DNA of 5,282 nucleotides. Origin: Candidatus Methanomethylophilaceae archaeon. GTDB taxonomy: Archaea; Thermoplasmatota; Thermoplasmata; Methanomassiliicoccales; Methanomethylophilaceae. Below, piece after piece: positions 1-5,282 of the stretch; the stretch's first letter is position 1, and each line of letters opens with the position of its first letter. The translations under genes were made by a program, and so were the position numbers. The stretch is from positions 1-5,282 of the forward strand of contig JAFVET010000158.1 of the NCBI GenBank assembly GCA_017475875.1, read 5' to 3'. Below the pieces are notes generated by a model that did not search any database, was not told where the DNA came from, and was given only the letters and a program-made list of their open reading frames with translations.

Positions 1-1
1 C

Positions 2-673
2 GCCGAAAGCCTCGCCTGTGGGGTGCCGTGCGTCATGTACTCGCTCCCGTACCTCCGCATCACACGCGAAGGCAGTGGGTTCGTACAGGTTCCACAGAGG
101 GACACCCACGCCGCGGCCGTGGAGGTCTGTAAACTGCTCGAGAACCAGTCGTACCGCACTGACCTCGGCAGACAAGGGAAGGAATACATCGGTACGTTGG
201 CCAGGTTCGATCACGAAGAAGCGTGGAAGGTGATCTTTTCCGACATGGAGAAACCCATAGGTAAGGAAATGGACCCGGTGGACGACCTGATGTGGAACAC
301 CCTATTCCAATTCTACAGGGTCGGTGTGGAGAGGAAGAACCGCGCTTATGACGACCTGAAAAAGAAACTGGCCGATGCTGAATCGGTAAAACGGGACGAG
401 GTCCAAAACAAGAATGTGGAGCAGATCCAACCCCTTCCTCCCGACGTTCGGAAGAACAACGCGAAAGCCGTGGACGAAGAACCCAAAAAAGAAATCGTCG
501 CCACACCAGCACCGAAGAAAACGAAACCCCAGACGGAACAAACGGAGCCGGTTCCCGACATCCTGGGCGACATCGACGCCCGCTATTCGATCCTCGCGGA
601 ACTCCTGGACGACGACCCGCCCGAAAAGCAGGAACGATCACAGCTTGATGTCTCCGCGCAGGACCTTCGGTAA
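2..673 (+). CDS. Glycosyltransferase, GT4-type C-terminal half with charged tail (5' end outside window)
   Basis: The frame is open from the left edge to a TAA, giving 223 visible residues; the true start lies outside the window. The first residues (AESLACGVPCVMY) match the end of the EX7E donor-binding motif and the following strand of the second Rossmann domain of family GT4 glycosyltransferases, which transfer a sugar from a nucleotide-sugar donor. The minus-strand protein at 638-2983 has the equivalent AESQSLGMPCVMY, and similarity continues through a shared (D)DLMW-T-L segment (about residues 94-113) into a Lys/Glu-rich probable coiled coil. From about residue 140 the two diverge: this protein has a Lys/Pro/Glu/Thr-rich, probably disordered stretch and then an acidic end (DILGDIDARYS, LLDDDPPEK). 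It lacks the YRFG-type tail seen in its paralogue. Its last 36 bp overlap the end of the opposing gene. Role in surface glycan synthesis is inferred from family and neighbours; the acceptor is unknown. Confidence 0.88.
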   Translation, partial: AESLACGVPCVMYSLPYLRITREGSGFVQVPQRDTHAAAVEVCKLLENQSYRTDLGRQGKEYIGTLARFDHEEAWKVIFSDMEKPIGKEMDPVDDLMWNTLFQFYRVGVERKNRAYDDLKKKLADAESVKRDEVQNKNVEQIQPLPPDVRKNNAKAVDEEPKKEIVATPAPKKTKPQTEQTEPVPDILGDIDARYSILAELLDDDPPEKQERSQLDVSAQDLR

Positions 674-2983
674 GAACGTTATCAGCTCGCCGAAGCGGTA
701 GGTCCAGGTGTTCTTTATCTCGGATACGGCACGGTCGACCTCGACCTTGGCGATTGCGGACGCCTCGGCCGACGTCTTCTCCTTGACCTTCTTCTCCAGG
801 TCGTTCACTTTGGCATTGTTGCGTGAAGCCCCGGCCTCGTAGCTGTCCAAAAGGGTCTCCCACATGAGATCGGAAATACCGTCCGAAGAAACCGATCCGT
901 CGCCCAACGAGGAGAATATCCCCTTCCAGGCCCCCTCGTAATCGTAAGATGCCATGTCTTTGACCTTCTTGAAGGCGTGGATGCTGGCCCGCTCCTTGGC
1001 CACCGGATCCGTGAGCAGCGATACTATGGCGTCGGCGGCAGCATTCTTGTCCCCCTGTCTCACCGACACGATCCCAGGATTGTCCTTGACCATCGACAGG
1101 TACGGCATGTCGTACATCACGCAAGGCATCCCCAGAGACTGGGACTCCGCCAGGGTAGTGGGGAATCCCTCGTACTCCGAGGTCATCAGGAACACGGAAG
1201 CCTTGGAATATTGGGAGTACACGTCGAGCGTGAAACCGTCCATATGAACGTTGTCCGTCAGGGACAGGTCCTTGATCAGCTTCCTCATCTCCTTCTCGAT
1301 CGACTCGGGACCGGACCCCACGATGTGCAGCTGCGCGTCCGGGACGGCCTGGACCACACGCGCCATTATGTGTACGGCATCTAGAGGACGCTTCTCCTGA
1401 GACAGCCTCGCCAACCATATGACGTTGTGGTTGTCGAGATTTACACGCTTAGTATGCTTCGCATCGAAGGTCAACGGGTTCTGCACCAGATGGACGTTCG
1501 GGTTGAAGCAGCTCCAGAACCGGACGTCCATCTCGTTCAACACCACGACCGAGTCGCAAAGCCTGTATATCCTCGGTAACGCCGCGAAATACGCCCTTGC
1601 GTTGCGAGCAAGAATGGAGAAGTTGTTGTGACAGTGCGTGACGAACGCGGTACCTCCGAGCTTGCAGACCGTCATGTCCCACAACAGGAGGTTGGTCACC
1701 CATGCATGGTAGACCATCACGTCTGGTTTGAAATCGTCCAACACATGCTTCAGTGCCTTGGCCCTCGCCGCATAATTATCGCGGGTCGTGGCGTTGGCGG
1801 CCGGGATGACCGCGCGTCTCACCGACGAATCGATGGGATAATCGTTCTCGGTCGGTTCCCCGTCTGTGATCAGGAGCACCTCGTACCCCATCCCGACCCA
1901 CAGGTTGACGAGTCCGGCCGTGACCCTCTGGACCCCGCCGTTGGCTATGGAATGATAATACGTGGCGATGCGCCTCACCTCGACGTCCCTGCGGACAGAT
2001 AGGGACGACCCTTTGACGAACGATGCGATCTTTCCCTGCGAATACCAGTTCTGGCTGGCAAGGTATGCTACGACGTCCACCATGCCCCAGGCCTCGACCA
2101 TCATGTCGAAGCATTCACCACGGTCCCCGTCAGATACCGAGTTCGTCCAGTTGTTGACACAATCCGCCACGAGCTCGCGCCGGTAGCGTGACATCACGCC
2201 TCTGTACTGCTCCCCCTTGCCGATGCCGGACACGTATCCGTCCGACTCGTCGGCGACCAGGAACATGTCGCAATACCTCCTGAAACCGGCGGTATCCAAA
2301 CGGGTGCCGGTCAATCCGGCACCGAAATGGTATTGGTAGCAACCGTTGCTCCCTATGCCCTTGTAGGATGTGGCGTTGAGCGCGAGGACCATGTACTCGT
2401 ACTTGTCCTGGGCCTTCGGCAGGGAACGGTCCGCCATCTCCGCGAACGCCTTCCTGCACATGTCGCCGTCGTAGATCTTGTTCCACAGCGAGAACCGGTA
2501 CTTTCCTTCGCTGAAGCACCCTTTGAAAACCTGATCGCCGAGCAGTTTCCCTTTGTACGGGCGTACGAACTGTTCCATGAACTTGACACGGTTCTCGGGA
2601 ACGTTCCCCTCGTTGACGATCGTCGTCGAGAAATGCAGCACCGACACTGGGTCCGTCTCCATCTCGGAGACGAGTTCAGGTATCGCTCCGGAAGAGATGG
2701 TATCGTCCCCGTCGACGAACCATACATATTTGCCTGTGGACAGAAGGACACCGTCGCGGCGGGAAACATGTGCCGAGCGGTTGGATTCGTGCCTGAGCAC
2801 CCTTACTCTGGGATCCTCGCCGGCGTACCTGTCCAAGACGTCGCATGTCCCGTCCTGGGAGCCGTCGTCCACGCATATGACCTCGATGGGGACGGAATCC
2901 TCCGACAGGATTGAGTCGAGGCATCTGCCTATGGTCCCTTCGTTGTCGAATGTCGGGATCACCACGGAGAGGATCGGTCCCAT
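638..2983 (-). CDS. Bifunctional GT2-GT4 glycosyltransferase with coiled coil and conserved C-terminal tail
   Basis: The protein is 781 residues from the chosen ATG. An N-terminal GT2 (GT-A fold) domain starts immediately with GPILSVVIPTFDNEG, followed by VDDGSQDGT (about 38-46) and the metal-binding FVDGDD motif (about 89-94). A less conserved linker covers about 230-335. A GT4 (GT-B fold) domain follows: HSIANGGVQRV (about 344-354), WLARLSQEKRP (about 523-533), then EGFPTTLAE (about 605-613), a canonical EX7E. After that come DLMWETL, a Lys/Glu coiled coil (about 724-753) and a tail, TYRFGELITFLPKVLRG (about 761-777). Such proteins act at the cytoplasmic face in polysaccharide or glycolipid assembly and could add two successive sugars; substrates cannot be read from sequence. 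A start 36 bp upstream (3019) is possible, but the ATG at 2983 has a GGGTG seven bases upstream and begins right at the conserved GT2 strand. It overlaps the upstream Sel1 gene by 25 bp, suggesting co-transcription and translational coupling. Confidence 0.93.
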   Translation of the reverse strand: MGPILSVVIPTFDNEGTIGRCLDSILSEDSVPIEVICVDDGSQDGTCDVLDRYAGEDPRVRVLRHESNRSAHVSRRDGVLLSTGKYVWFVDGDDTISSGAIPELVSEMETDPVSVLHFSTTIVNEGNVPENRVKFMEQFVRPYKGKLLGDQVFKGCFSEGKYRFSLWNKIYDGDMCRKAFAEMADRSLPKAQDKYEYMVLALNATSYKGIGSNGCYQYHFGAGLTGTRLDTAGFRRYCDMFLVADESDGYVSGIGKGEQYRGVMSRYRRELVADCVNNWTNSVSDGDRGECFDMMVEAWGMVDVVAYLASQNWYSQGKIASFVKGSSLSVRRDVEVRRIATYYHSIANGGVQRVTAGLVNLWVGMGYEVLLITDGEPTENDYPIDSSVRRAVIPAANATTRDNYAARAKALKHVLDDFKPDVMVYHAWVTNLLLWDMTVCKLGGTAFVTHCHNNFSILARNARAYFAALPRIYRLCDSVVVLNEMDVRFWSCFNPNVHLVQNPLTFDAKHTKRVNLDNHNVIWLARLSQEKRPLDAVHIMARVVQAVPDAQLHIVGSGPESIEKEMRKLIKDLSLTDNVHMDGFTLDVYSQYSKASVFLMTSEYEGFPTTLAESQSLGMPCVMYDMPYLSMVKDNPGIVSVRQGDKNAAADAIVSLLTDPVAKERASIHAFKKVKDMASYDYEGAWKGIFSSLGDGSVSSDGISDLMWETLLDSYEAGASRNNAKVNDLEKKVKEKTSAEASAIAKVEVDRAVSEIKNTWTYRFGELITFLPKVLRGDIKL

Positions 2984-3879
2984 CGGTTCGCACCCTGCCC
3001 TGTCACCTTGTAGAACCATTCCTGGGCCTTGGCATCGTCCTTGCCCACACCTTTGCCGTCGCGGTACATCTCGCCCAGAAGTTGCATAGCGGACCTGTTG
3101 CCCTTGCCGGAAAGCAGGGAAACGATGTCGAAGGCATCCTCCAGGTCGGAACCCTCGGAACGGGCGATGAGCATCCTGGCGAGCTCGACGCCCGCATCAT
3201 CCGAACCTCCTTCGTAGGATTGCCTGAAATAAAGCGAAGCGAGATCCGGATCCCTATCCACGCCTTTCCCGTCGCGGTATGCCTTTCCCAACCTGAGCAG
3301 AGCGTAGCGGTCGCCCTTGTTGGCCATGACGCTGACGATCTCAACCGCCCTATGGTTGTCCTTCTCGTCCTTGGACGAGTAGAGAATGTCGAAGAGTTCG
3401 TTGCGGGCCCACTTGACGTCACCGCGGATGGCGTACTCGTAGAGCTGCTTCGCCTTACGTTCGTCCTTGCCCACACCTTTGCCGTCGCGGTATGCCCTGG
3501 CCAGTATAGCGTATGCCTCCGGCTCGCCCATGGTGAGCTGCGCGAGGACCTCGGCCGCTATCCCAAGATCGCTTGTCCTGTTGCGCTTGTAAATCAGGGC
3601 GACATACTCGAGGTCGTATGTACGAATCCCCCTCTTGTGAAGGTCGGCCATCATCTGGATCGCCTTCCCGAGATCCTTCTCAACACCTTTTCCGTCACGG
3701 TATGCCCTGGCGGCTAGGACGACGAGTTCCGGATCCTTCTTATCTGCACCCGTCTCGGCCATCACCCCGAGGGCGTGCTCCACATCGCCTTCACCCGCAC
3801 GACCGATCAAGAACCTGCAATACAGTGCCGGGTCGGATGTCGAGCCGATCTCGTAAACGGAATCCTGTCCTTCTGCCAT
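2959..3879 (-). CDS. Sel1-like repeat protein (eight alternating helical units)
   Basis: The protein is 306 residues with no signal peptide or membrane segment, so it is probably cytoplasmic. It is almost entirely Sel1-like (TPR-related) helix-turn-helix repeats, which usually scaffold protein complexes. The hallmark YRDGKGVxKD occurs four times, at residues about 60-69, 130-139, 201-210 and 272-281, so the period is 70-71 residues, twice the usual Sel1 length. Between hallmark units lie plainer helical units such as AVEIVSVMANKGD and AFDIVSLLSGKGN, so the array reads as four two-unit dyads. The ATG at 3879 begins just before the first unit and has only a weak ribosome site (GTGGAT). The last codons overlap the start of the GT2-GT4 gene by 25 bp, making these an operon. 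A role as an assembly or regulatory partner of that enzyme is inferred from gene order only. Family assignment is firm; function is open. Confidence 0.92.
   Translation of the reverse strand: MAEGQDSVYEIGSTSDPALYCRFLIGRAGEGDVEHALGVMAETGADKKDPELVVLAARAYRDGKGVEKDLGKAIQMMADLHKRGIRTYDLEYVALIYKRNRTSDLGIAAEVLAQLTMGEPEAYAILARAYRDGKGVGKDERKAKQLYEYAIRGDVKWARNELFDILYSSKDEKDNHRAVEIVSVMANKGDRYALLRLGKAYRDGKGVDRDPDLASLYFRQSYEGGSDDAGVELARMLIARSEGSDLEDAFDIVSLLSGKGNRSAMQLLGEMYRDGKGVGKDDAKAQEWFYKVTGQGANRWDRSSPW
2991..2995 (-). promoter_or_regulatory. Shine-Dalgarno deciding the GT2-GT4 start
   Basis: On the minus strand GGGTG lies seven bases before the ATG at 2983, inside the end of the Sel1 gene. GGTG is the core of the archaeal Shine-Dalgarno. 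The alternative ATG at 3019 has only a weak AGGA-like stretch adjacent to it, so 2983 is preferred. Confidence 0.55.
3035..3066 (-). repeat. 32-bp exact repeat, copy 1 (Sel1 hallmark codons)
   Basis: These 32 bases are identical to 3461-3492 and encode YRDGKGVGKD of the fourth hallmark unit. The copies lie 426 bp apart, exactly two dyads. It is a coding repeat within the Sel1 gene, not a separate element. Confidence 0.85.
3461..3492 (-). repeat. 32-bp exact repeat, copy 2 (Sel1 hallmark codons)
   Basis: This is the second copy of the sequence at 3035-3066 and encodes the second hallmark unit. The other two hallmark units, at 3250-3279 and 3673-3702, are similar but differ by several bases. 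Confidence 0.85.
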
Positions 3880-3939
3880 GGCAATCCACTCATATCCAGC
3901 GACTTCGCGCTTGCTGTGATACGATTATTTGATGATACG

Positions 3940-3947
3940 ATATAAAA
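3940..3947 (-). promoter_or_regulatory. Possible TATA box for the Sel1-glycosyltransferase operon
   Basis: On the minus strand TTTTATAT lies about 60 bases before the Sel1 ATG. An archaeal start site about 25 bases downstream would give a leader of roughly 35-40 nt. On the plus strand the same bases read ATATAAAA, so the element could also face right. Assignment depends on the host being archaeal. Confidence 0.4.
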
Positions 3948-4245
3948 TGACTCATAGGATAATAGCATGCCCGGGCGCGATGAAAGGCACGAGCGTGATT
4001 GTGGTACGTGTAACGGATTGCGAAAAGACCAGGAAAAGACCGGGGTGTGAAGGGTTACATGCGTTCCTGCCCAGAACTTGCCACAAACACCTTGCTCACT
4101 CCTTGACCGTTCGAACCCGGAATGGCTATCCGAAAAGTGACAGTGTGTTGCCTTACATCGACGAGATGAAAAGACGATATAACAACGCAAGTGGACACGA
4201 GATGGGAACGACCGGATGGTTTCATGGGATGTCATGTGACAACCC

Positions 4246-4254
4246 TTATCTAAT
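4246..4254 (+). promoter_or_regulatory. Weak TATA-like box for the antitoxin gene
   Basis: TTATCTAAT lies about 35 bases before the antitoxin ATG. An archaeal start site about 25 bases downstream would leave a leader of only about 10 nt, which fits the lack of a Shine-Dalgarno before 4285. The match to a TATA consensus is partial. Confidence 0.25.
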
Positions 4255-4272
4255 AACGCCAACATTGGATAT

Positions 4273-4293
4273 CGTTGTAGAACCATGACAACG
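4273..4293. promoter_or_regulatory. Inverted repeat over the antitoxin start: candidate operator
   Basis: Perfect 6-bp arms CGTTGT (4273-4278) and ACAACG (4288-4293) flank a 9-bp spacer that contains the ATG at 4285. Ribbon-helix-helix antitoxins commonly repress their own operon by binding short inverted or direct repeats near its start, so this is a plausible autoregulatory site. In RNA the arms could also pair and mask the start codon. Further ACAAC half-sites lie at 4182-4187 and 4239-4243. Confidence 0.4.
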
Positions 4294-4602
4294 GTTTCGG
4301 TATCAACAGGTGCTTCCAAGATTCAGGTGAGCATCAGCCAGGATATCGCTGAATCGTTGAAAGCTTACAGCGACAGGCATGGAATTTCCGCGGAGGAGAC
4401 CGCCAACTACATCATACAAAACTTTTTGGTAGAGGATGGCTCGATGGATGTAGAACCTGATCGCACGGTCATTCTAGACGATGATCTATATGATTATCTC
4501 GAAACTGAGTTCAAAGCAGGCCTAGACTCAGTCAAATCGGAATCTGATTGGATTTCGAAAGAGGAGATGAGGGAATTCGTCAGCAACCTCAAATCCAATT
4601 GA
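4285..4602 (+). CDS. Ribbon-helix-helix antitoxin-like protein
   Basis: The protein is 105 residues. The N-terminal third fits a MetJ/Arc-type ribbon-helix-helix fold: a strand KIQVSIS (12-18), helix one around DIAESLKAYSDRHG (20-33) and helix two around SAEETANYIIQNFL (35-48). Two such chains form a DNA-binding dimer. The C-terminal half is acidic (DDDLYDYLETEF, about 65-76) and ends in a predicted helix (KEEMREFVSNLK), as expected for a segment that wraps and neutralises a toxin. The stop overlaps the first possible toxin codon (TTGA), the usual antitoxin-first arrangement. No Shine-Dalgarno precedes the ATG, so translation may be leaderless. Because the toxin frame beside it appears broken, this may be an orphan antitoxin or stand-alone repressor. 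Fold assignment is from pattern, moderately sure; the antitoxin role rests mainly on the neighbour. Confidence 0.78.
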   Translation: MTTVSVSTGASKIQVSISQDIAESLKAYSDRHGISAEETANYIIQNFLVEDGSMDVEPDRTVILDDDLYDYLETEFKAGLDSVKSESDWISKEEMREFVSNLKSN

Positions 4603-4909
4603 TCTATACTCCGAGGTTCAGACACAGGATCGAGAGAATCCATGATTATATCAGCGATGTCCTCAACAGCCCCCAGGAGCGGACAGAATAATAGACTCGA
4701 TATTAATCGACTGCGAATTACTGGAGCATAACCCACACATGGGGATGATGCCTCGTTCCGGAAAGAAGAAATACATCGGGATGAGGTACATCATCTCTGG
4801 CAAATACCCCGTTCTATACAAAATCGATCAGAACAGAGTGATAATCCCAAGCATTATTGACACCCGTACCAAAGAGGCTGCTCGTTTCCTGGATAAGGAA
4901 AAGCGATAA
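4599..4909 (+). pseudogene. ParE/RelE-type toxin gene, interrupted by a one-base shift
   Basis: Two frames together give one ParE/RelE-superfamily protein of about 103 residues, the usual size. The first frame, from TTG at 4599, reads LIYTPRFRHRIERIHDYISD then VLNSP and hits TAA at 4689. The second frame, one base back, continues with ADRIIDSILIDCELLEHNP, GMRYIISGKYPVLYKID, VIIPSIIDTRTKEAARFL and ends at TAA 4909. The pieces meet at five C residues (4670-4674). One more C would join them as NSPPGADRI with no gap in the fold. Family members are mRNA interferases or gyrase poisons; which one cannot be told here. The only in-frame start is TTG overlapping the antitoxin stop, and no ribosome site is seen, which also suggests decay. 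An ATG at 4739 would give a 56-residue C-terminal fragment. A homopolymer sequencing error or rare frameshifting are the alternatives. Confidence 0.8.
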
Positions 4910-5198
4910 TGGTCCAACATTACAGCTTGGTGACTCTTGTATGGCACTTTAACCAAACTGGCAAGACAGTGTGGATTATGATTAGATTTTACCGACAACA
5001 TAGTGATAATCGTTCAGATAGTGGACGGAAAGTGTACAGTTCCGTTTACACCCAGGTATATCCTCATTTCCTAAAGAGTCTGCAGAAAGCCGTATCATGG
5101 ACATCTCTTGTTTCAACGGGAGGCGTGCCGACATCACAGTCTAGTCTGGAACAGCCATCTCCCTACCAGTGATGTGACCATCGTTTCGAATCCCGTAC
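4910..5198. other. About 290 bp with no recognisable gene
   Basis: This stretch lies between the toxin remnant and the end of a leftward gene. A plus-strand open frame starts at an ATG that overlaps the toxin stop (4909) and ends at 5172 (87 residues). It is Ser/Gln/Thr-rich, has no ribosome site and resembles no family I know, so it is not called as a gene. The base composition is like that of the toxin-antitoxin segment. No clear terminator hairpin or T-tract beyond four T is visible. Confidence 0.5.
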
Positions 5199-5282
5199 TC
5201 ACTTGTATCCGAGTATCTTCCTCGGGATGTAGGTCAACACGCGTCCGACCTTGTACGATGCGGAGTTCTTCAGGTAGTCCAG
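5199..5282 (-). CDS. C-terminal end of a probable glycosyltransferase (5' end outside window)
   Basis: Reading leftward from the right edge, 27 codons end in TGA at 5199-5201. The visible peptide includes SYKVGRVLTYIPRKILGYK. It matches the pattern of the GT2-GT4 protein's tail (TYRFGELITFLPKVLRG): aromatic, basic residue, small Gly step, Thr-aromatic, then Pro-basic and Gly. Tails of this kind occur at the ends of many polysaccharide glycosyltransferases, so another member of the locus is likely. The catalytic part is beyond the window, hence only moderate confidence in the product. The frame is G+C-rich like the left-hand genes and unlike the DNA just before it. Confidence 0.6.
   Translation of the reverse strand: MDYLKNSASYKVGRVLTYIPRKILGYK

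Larger units (their letters stand above)
3880..4284. other. About 400 bp without a convincing gene, between divergent genes
   Basis: This stretch separates the leftward Sel1 operon from the rightward antitoxin gene and is visibly more A+T-rich than the glycosyltransferase region. A plus-strand open frame runs 3929-4288 (119 residues from ATG, starting MMIRYKMTHR). Its stop overlaps the antitoxin ATG as ATGA, the arrangement seen in coupled genes. Against it, there is no ribosome site, the composition is poor in typical folds (many Arg, His, Cys, Met) and no family is recognised. An overlapping minus-strand frame (3807-4319) is equally unconvincing. The left end holds the Sel1 promoter and the right end probably holds the antitoxin promoter and operator. 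The rest may be decayed insertion DNA. Confidence 0.5.

Noticed and set aside
60..1418. Long minus-strand open frame of 452 residues
   Set aside because: It crosses the convergent ends of two well-supported glycosyltransferase genes in another frame, is Arg/Gly/Pro-rich and resembles no family. It is a shadow caused by high G+C.
2327..2914. Plus-strand open frame of 195 residues
   Set aside because: Antisense to the GT2 domain, which has clear conserved motifs; no recognisable product.
3037..3702. Regularly spaced repeats that could suggest a CRISPR array
   Set aside because: The spacing is about 213 bp, the repeats are coding and in frame, and they match the Sel1 hallmark.
2911..3717. Plus-strand open frame of 268 residues with internal repeats
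   Set aside because: It is antisense to the Sel1 gene; its repeats (VLAHTFAVAV) simply mirror the YRDGKGV codons.
4100..4125. GTTCGAACC as a tRNA T loop
   Set aside because: The flanking bases do not form a T stem; it is only a short palindrome.
3807..4319. Minus-strand open frame of 170 residues
   Set aside because: It overlaps the starts of both the Sel1 and antitoxin genes and has a Ser/Arg/His/Cys-rich composition without any motif.
4670..4676. Programmed -1 frameshift site
   Set aside because: Only the P-site codon can re-pair after slipping, no strong downstream hairpin was apparent, and the start is also weak, so decay or a homopolymer error is simpler.
5032..5051. Imperfect palindrome GTGTA...TACAC
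   Set aside because: Arms are only five bases, it lies in a gene-poor stretch with no adjacent start, and is expected by chance.
4909..5172. 87-residue plus-strand open frame following the toxin
   Set aside because: No ribosome site, no motif and unusual composition; its overlap with the toxin stop (TAATG) is not enough support.
5182..5206. tRNA-like 3' end (TTCGAATCCCGT) as a tRNA or attachment-site fragment
   Set aside because: The 5' half of the T stem does not pair, no anticodon or D arm is present upstream, and no second copy was found in the window.

Overview
The window looks like part of a surface-polysaccharide (glycosyltransferase) locus with a small, partly decayed toxin-antitoxin module inserted between its transcription units. 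Likely host: an archaeon, possibly a gut or rumen methanogen of the Methanomassiliicoccales/Thermoplasmata type. This is an inference from three things: a GGTG Shine-Dalgarno ahead of the large glycosyltransferase, a TATA-like box (TTTTATAT) about 60 nt before the Sel1 gene, and tandem YRDGKGV Sel1 repeats beside fused glycosyltransferases. No rRNA, tRNA or taxon-diagnostic gene is present, so a host-associated bacterium is not excluded.

Left part (1-3880). A plus-strand gene entering from the left edge ends at 673. It is the C-terminal half of a GT4-type glycosyltransferase with an unusual charged, proline-rich tail. It converges on, and overlaps by 36 bp, a minus-strand gene (638-2983). That gene encodes a 781-residue protein with an N-terminal GT2 domain, a C-terminal GT4 domain, a short coiled coil and a C-terminal tail. 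The two GT4 domains are clearly paralogous. Upstream of the minus-strand glycosyltransferase, and overlapping its start by 25 bp, is a 306-residue Sel1-repeat protein (2959-3879). The two minus-strand genes read as one operon driven from about 3945.

Middle and right part (3880-5198). This stretch is visibly richer in A+T than the left part. It begins with about 400 bp lacking a convincing gene. A ribbon-helix-helix antitoxin-like gene follows (4285-4602), and directly after it a ParE/RelE-type toxin gene (4599-4909). The toxin reading frame is interrupted by a one-base shift at a run of five C residues and has only a TTG start, so it is annotated as a pseudogene or a possible sequencing error. 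About 290 bp with no recognisable gene follows.

Right edge (5199-5282). The last 27 codons of another minus-strand gene are present. Their product ends in the same type of tail as the GT2-GT4 protein, so another glycosyltransferase probably continues beyond the window.

Working model (inference): the glycosyltransferases build a cell-surface or secreted glycan, the Sel1 protein acts as a scaffold co-made with the bifunctional enzyme, and the toxin-antitoxin segment is an acquired, decaying insertion.
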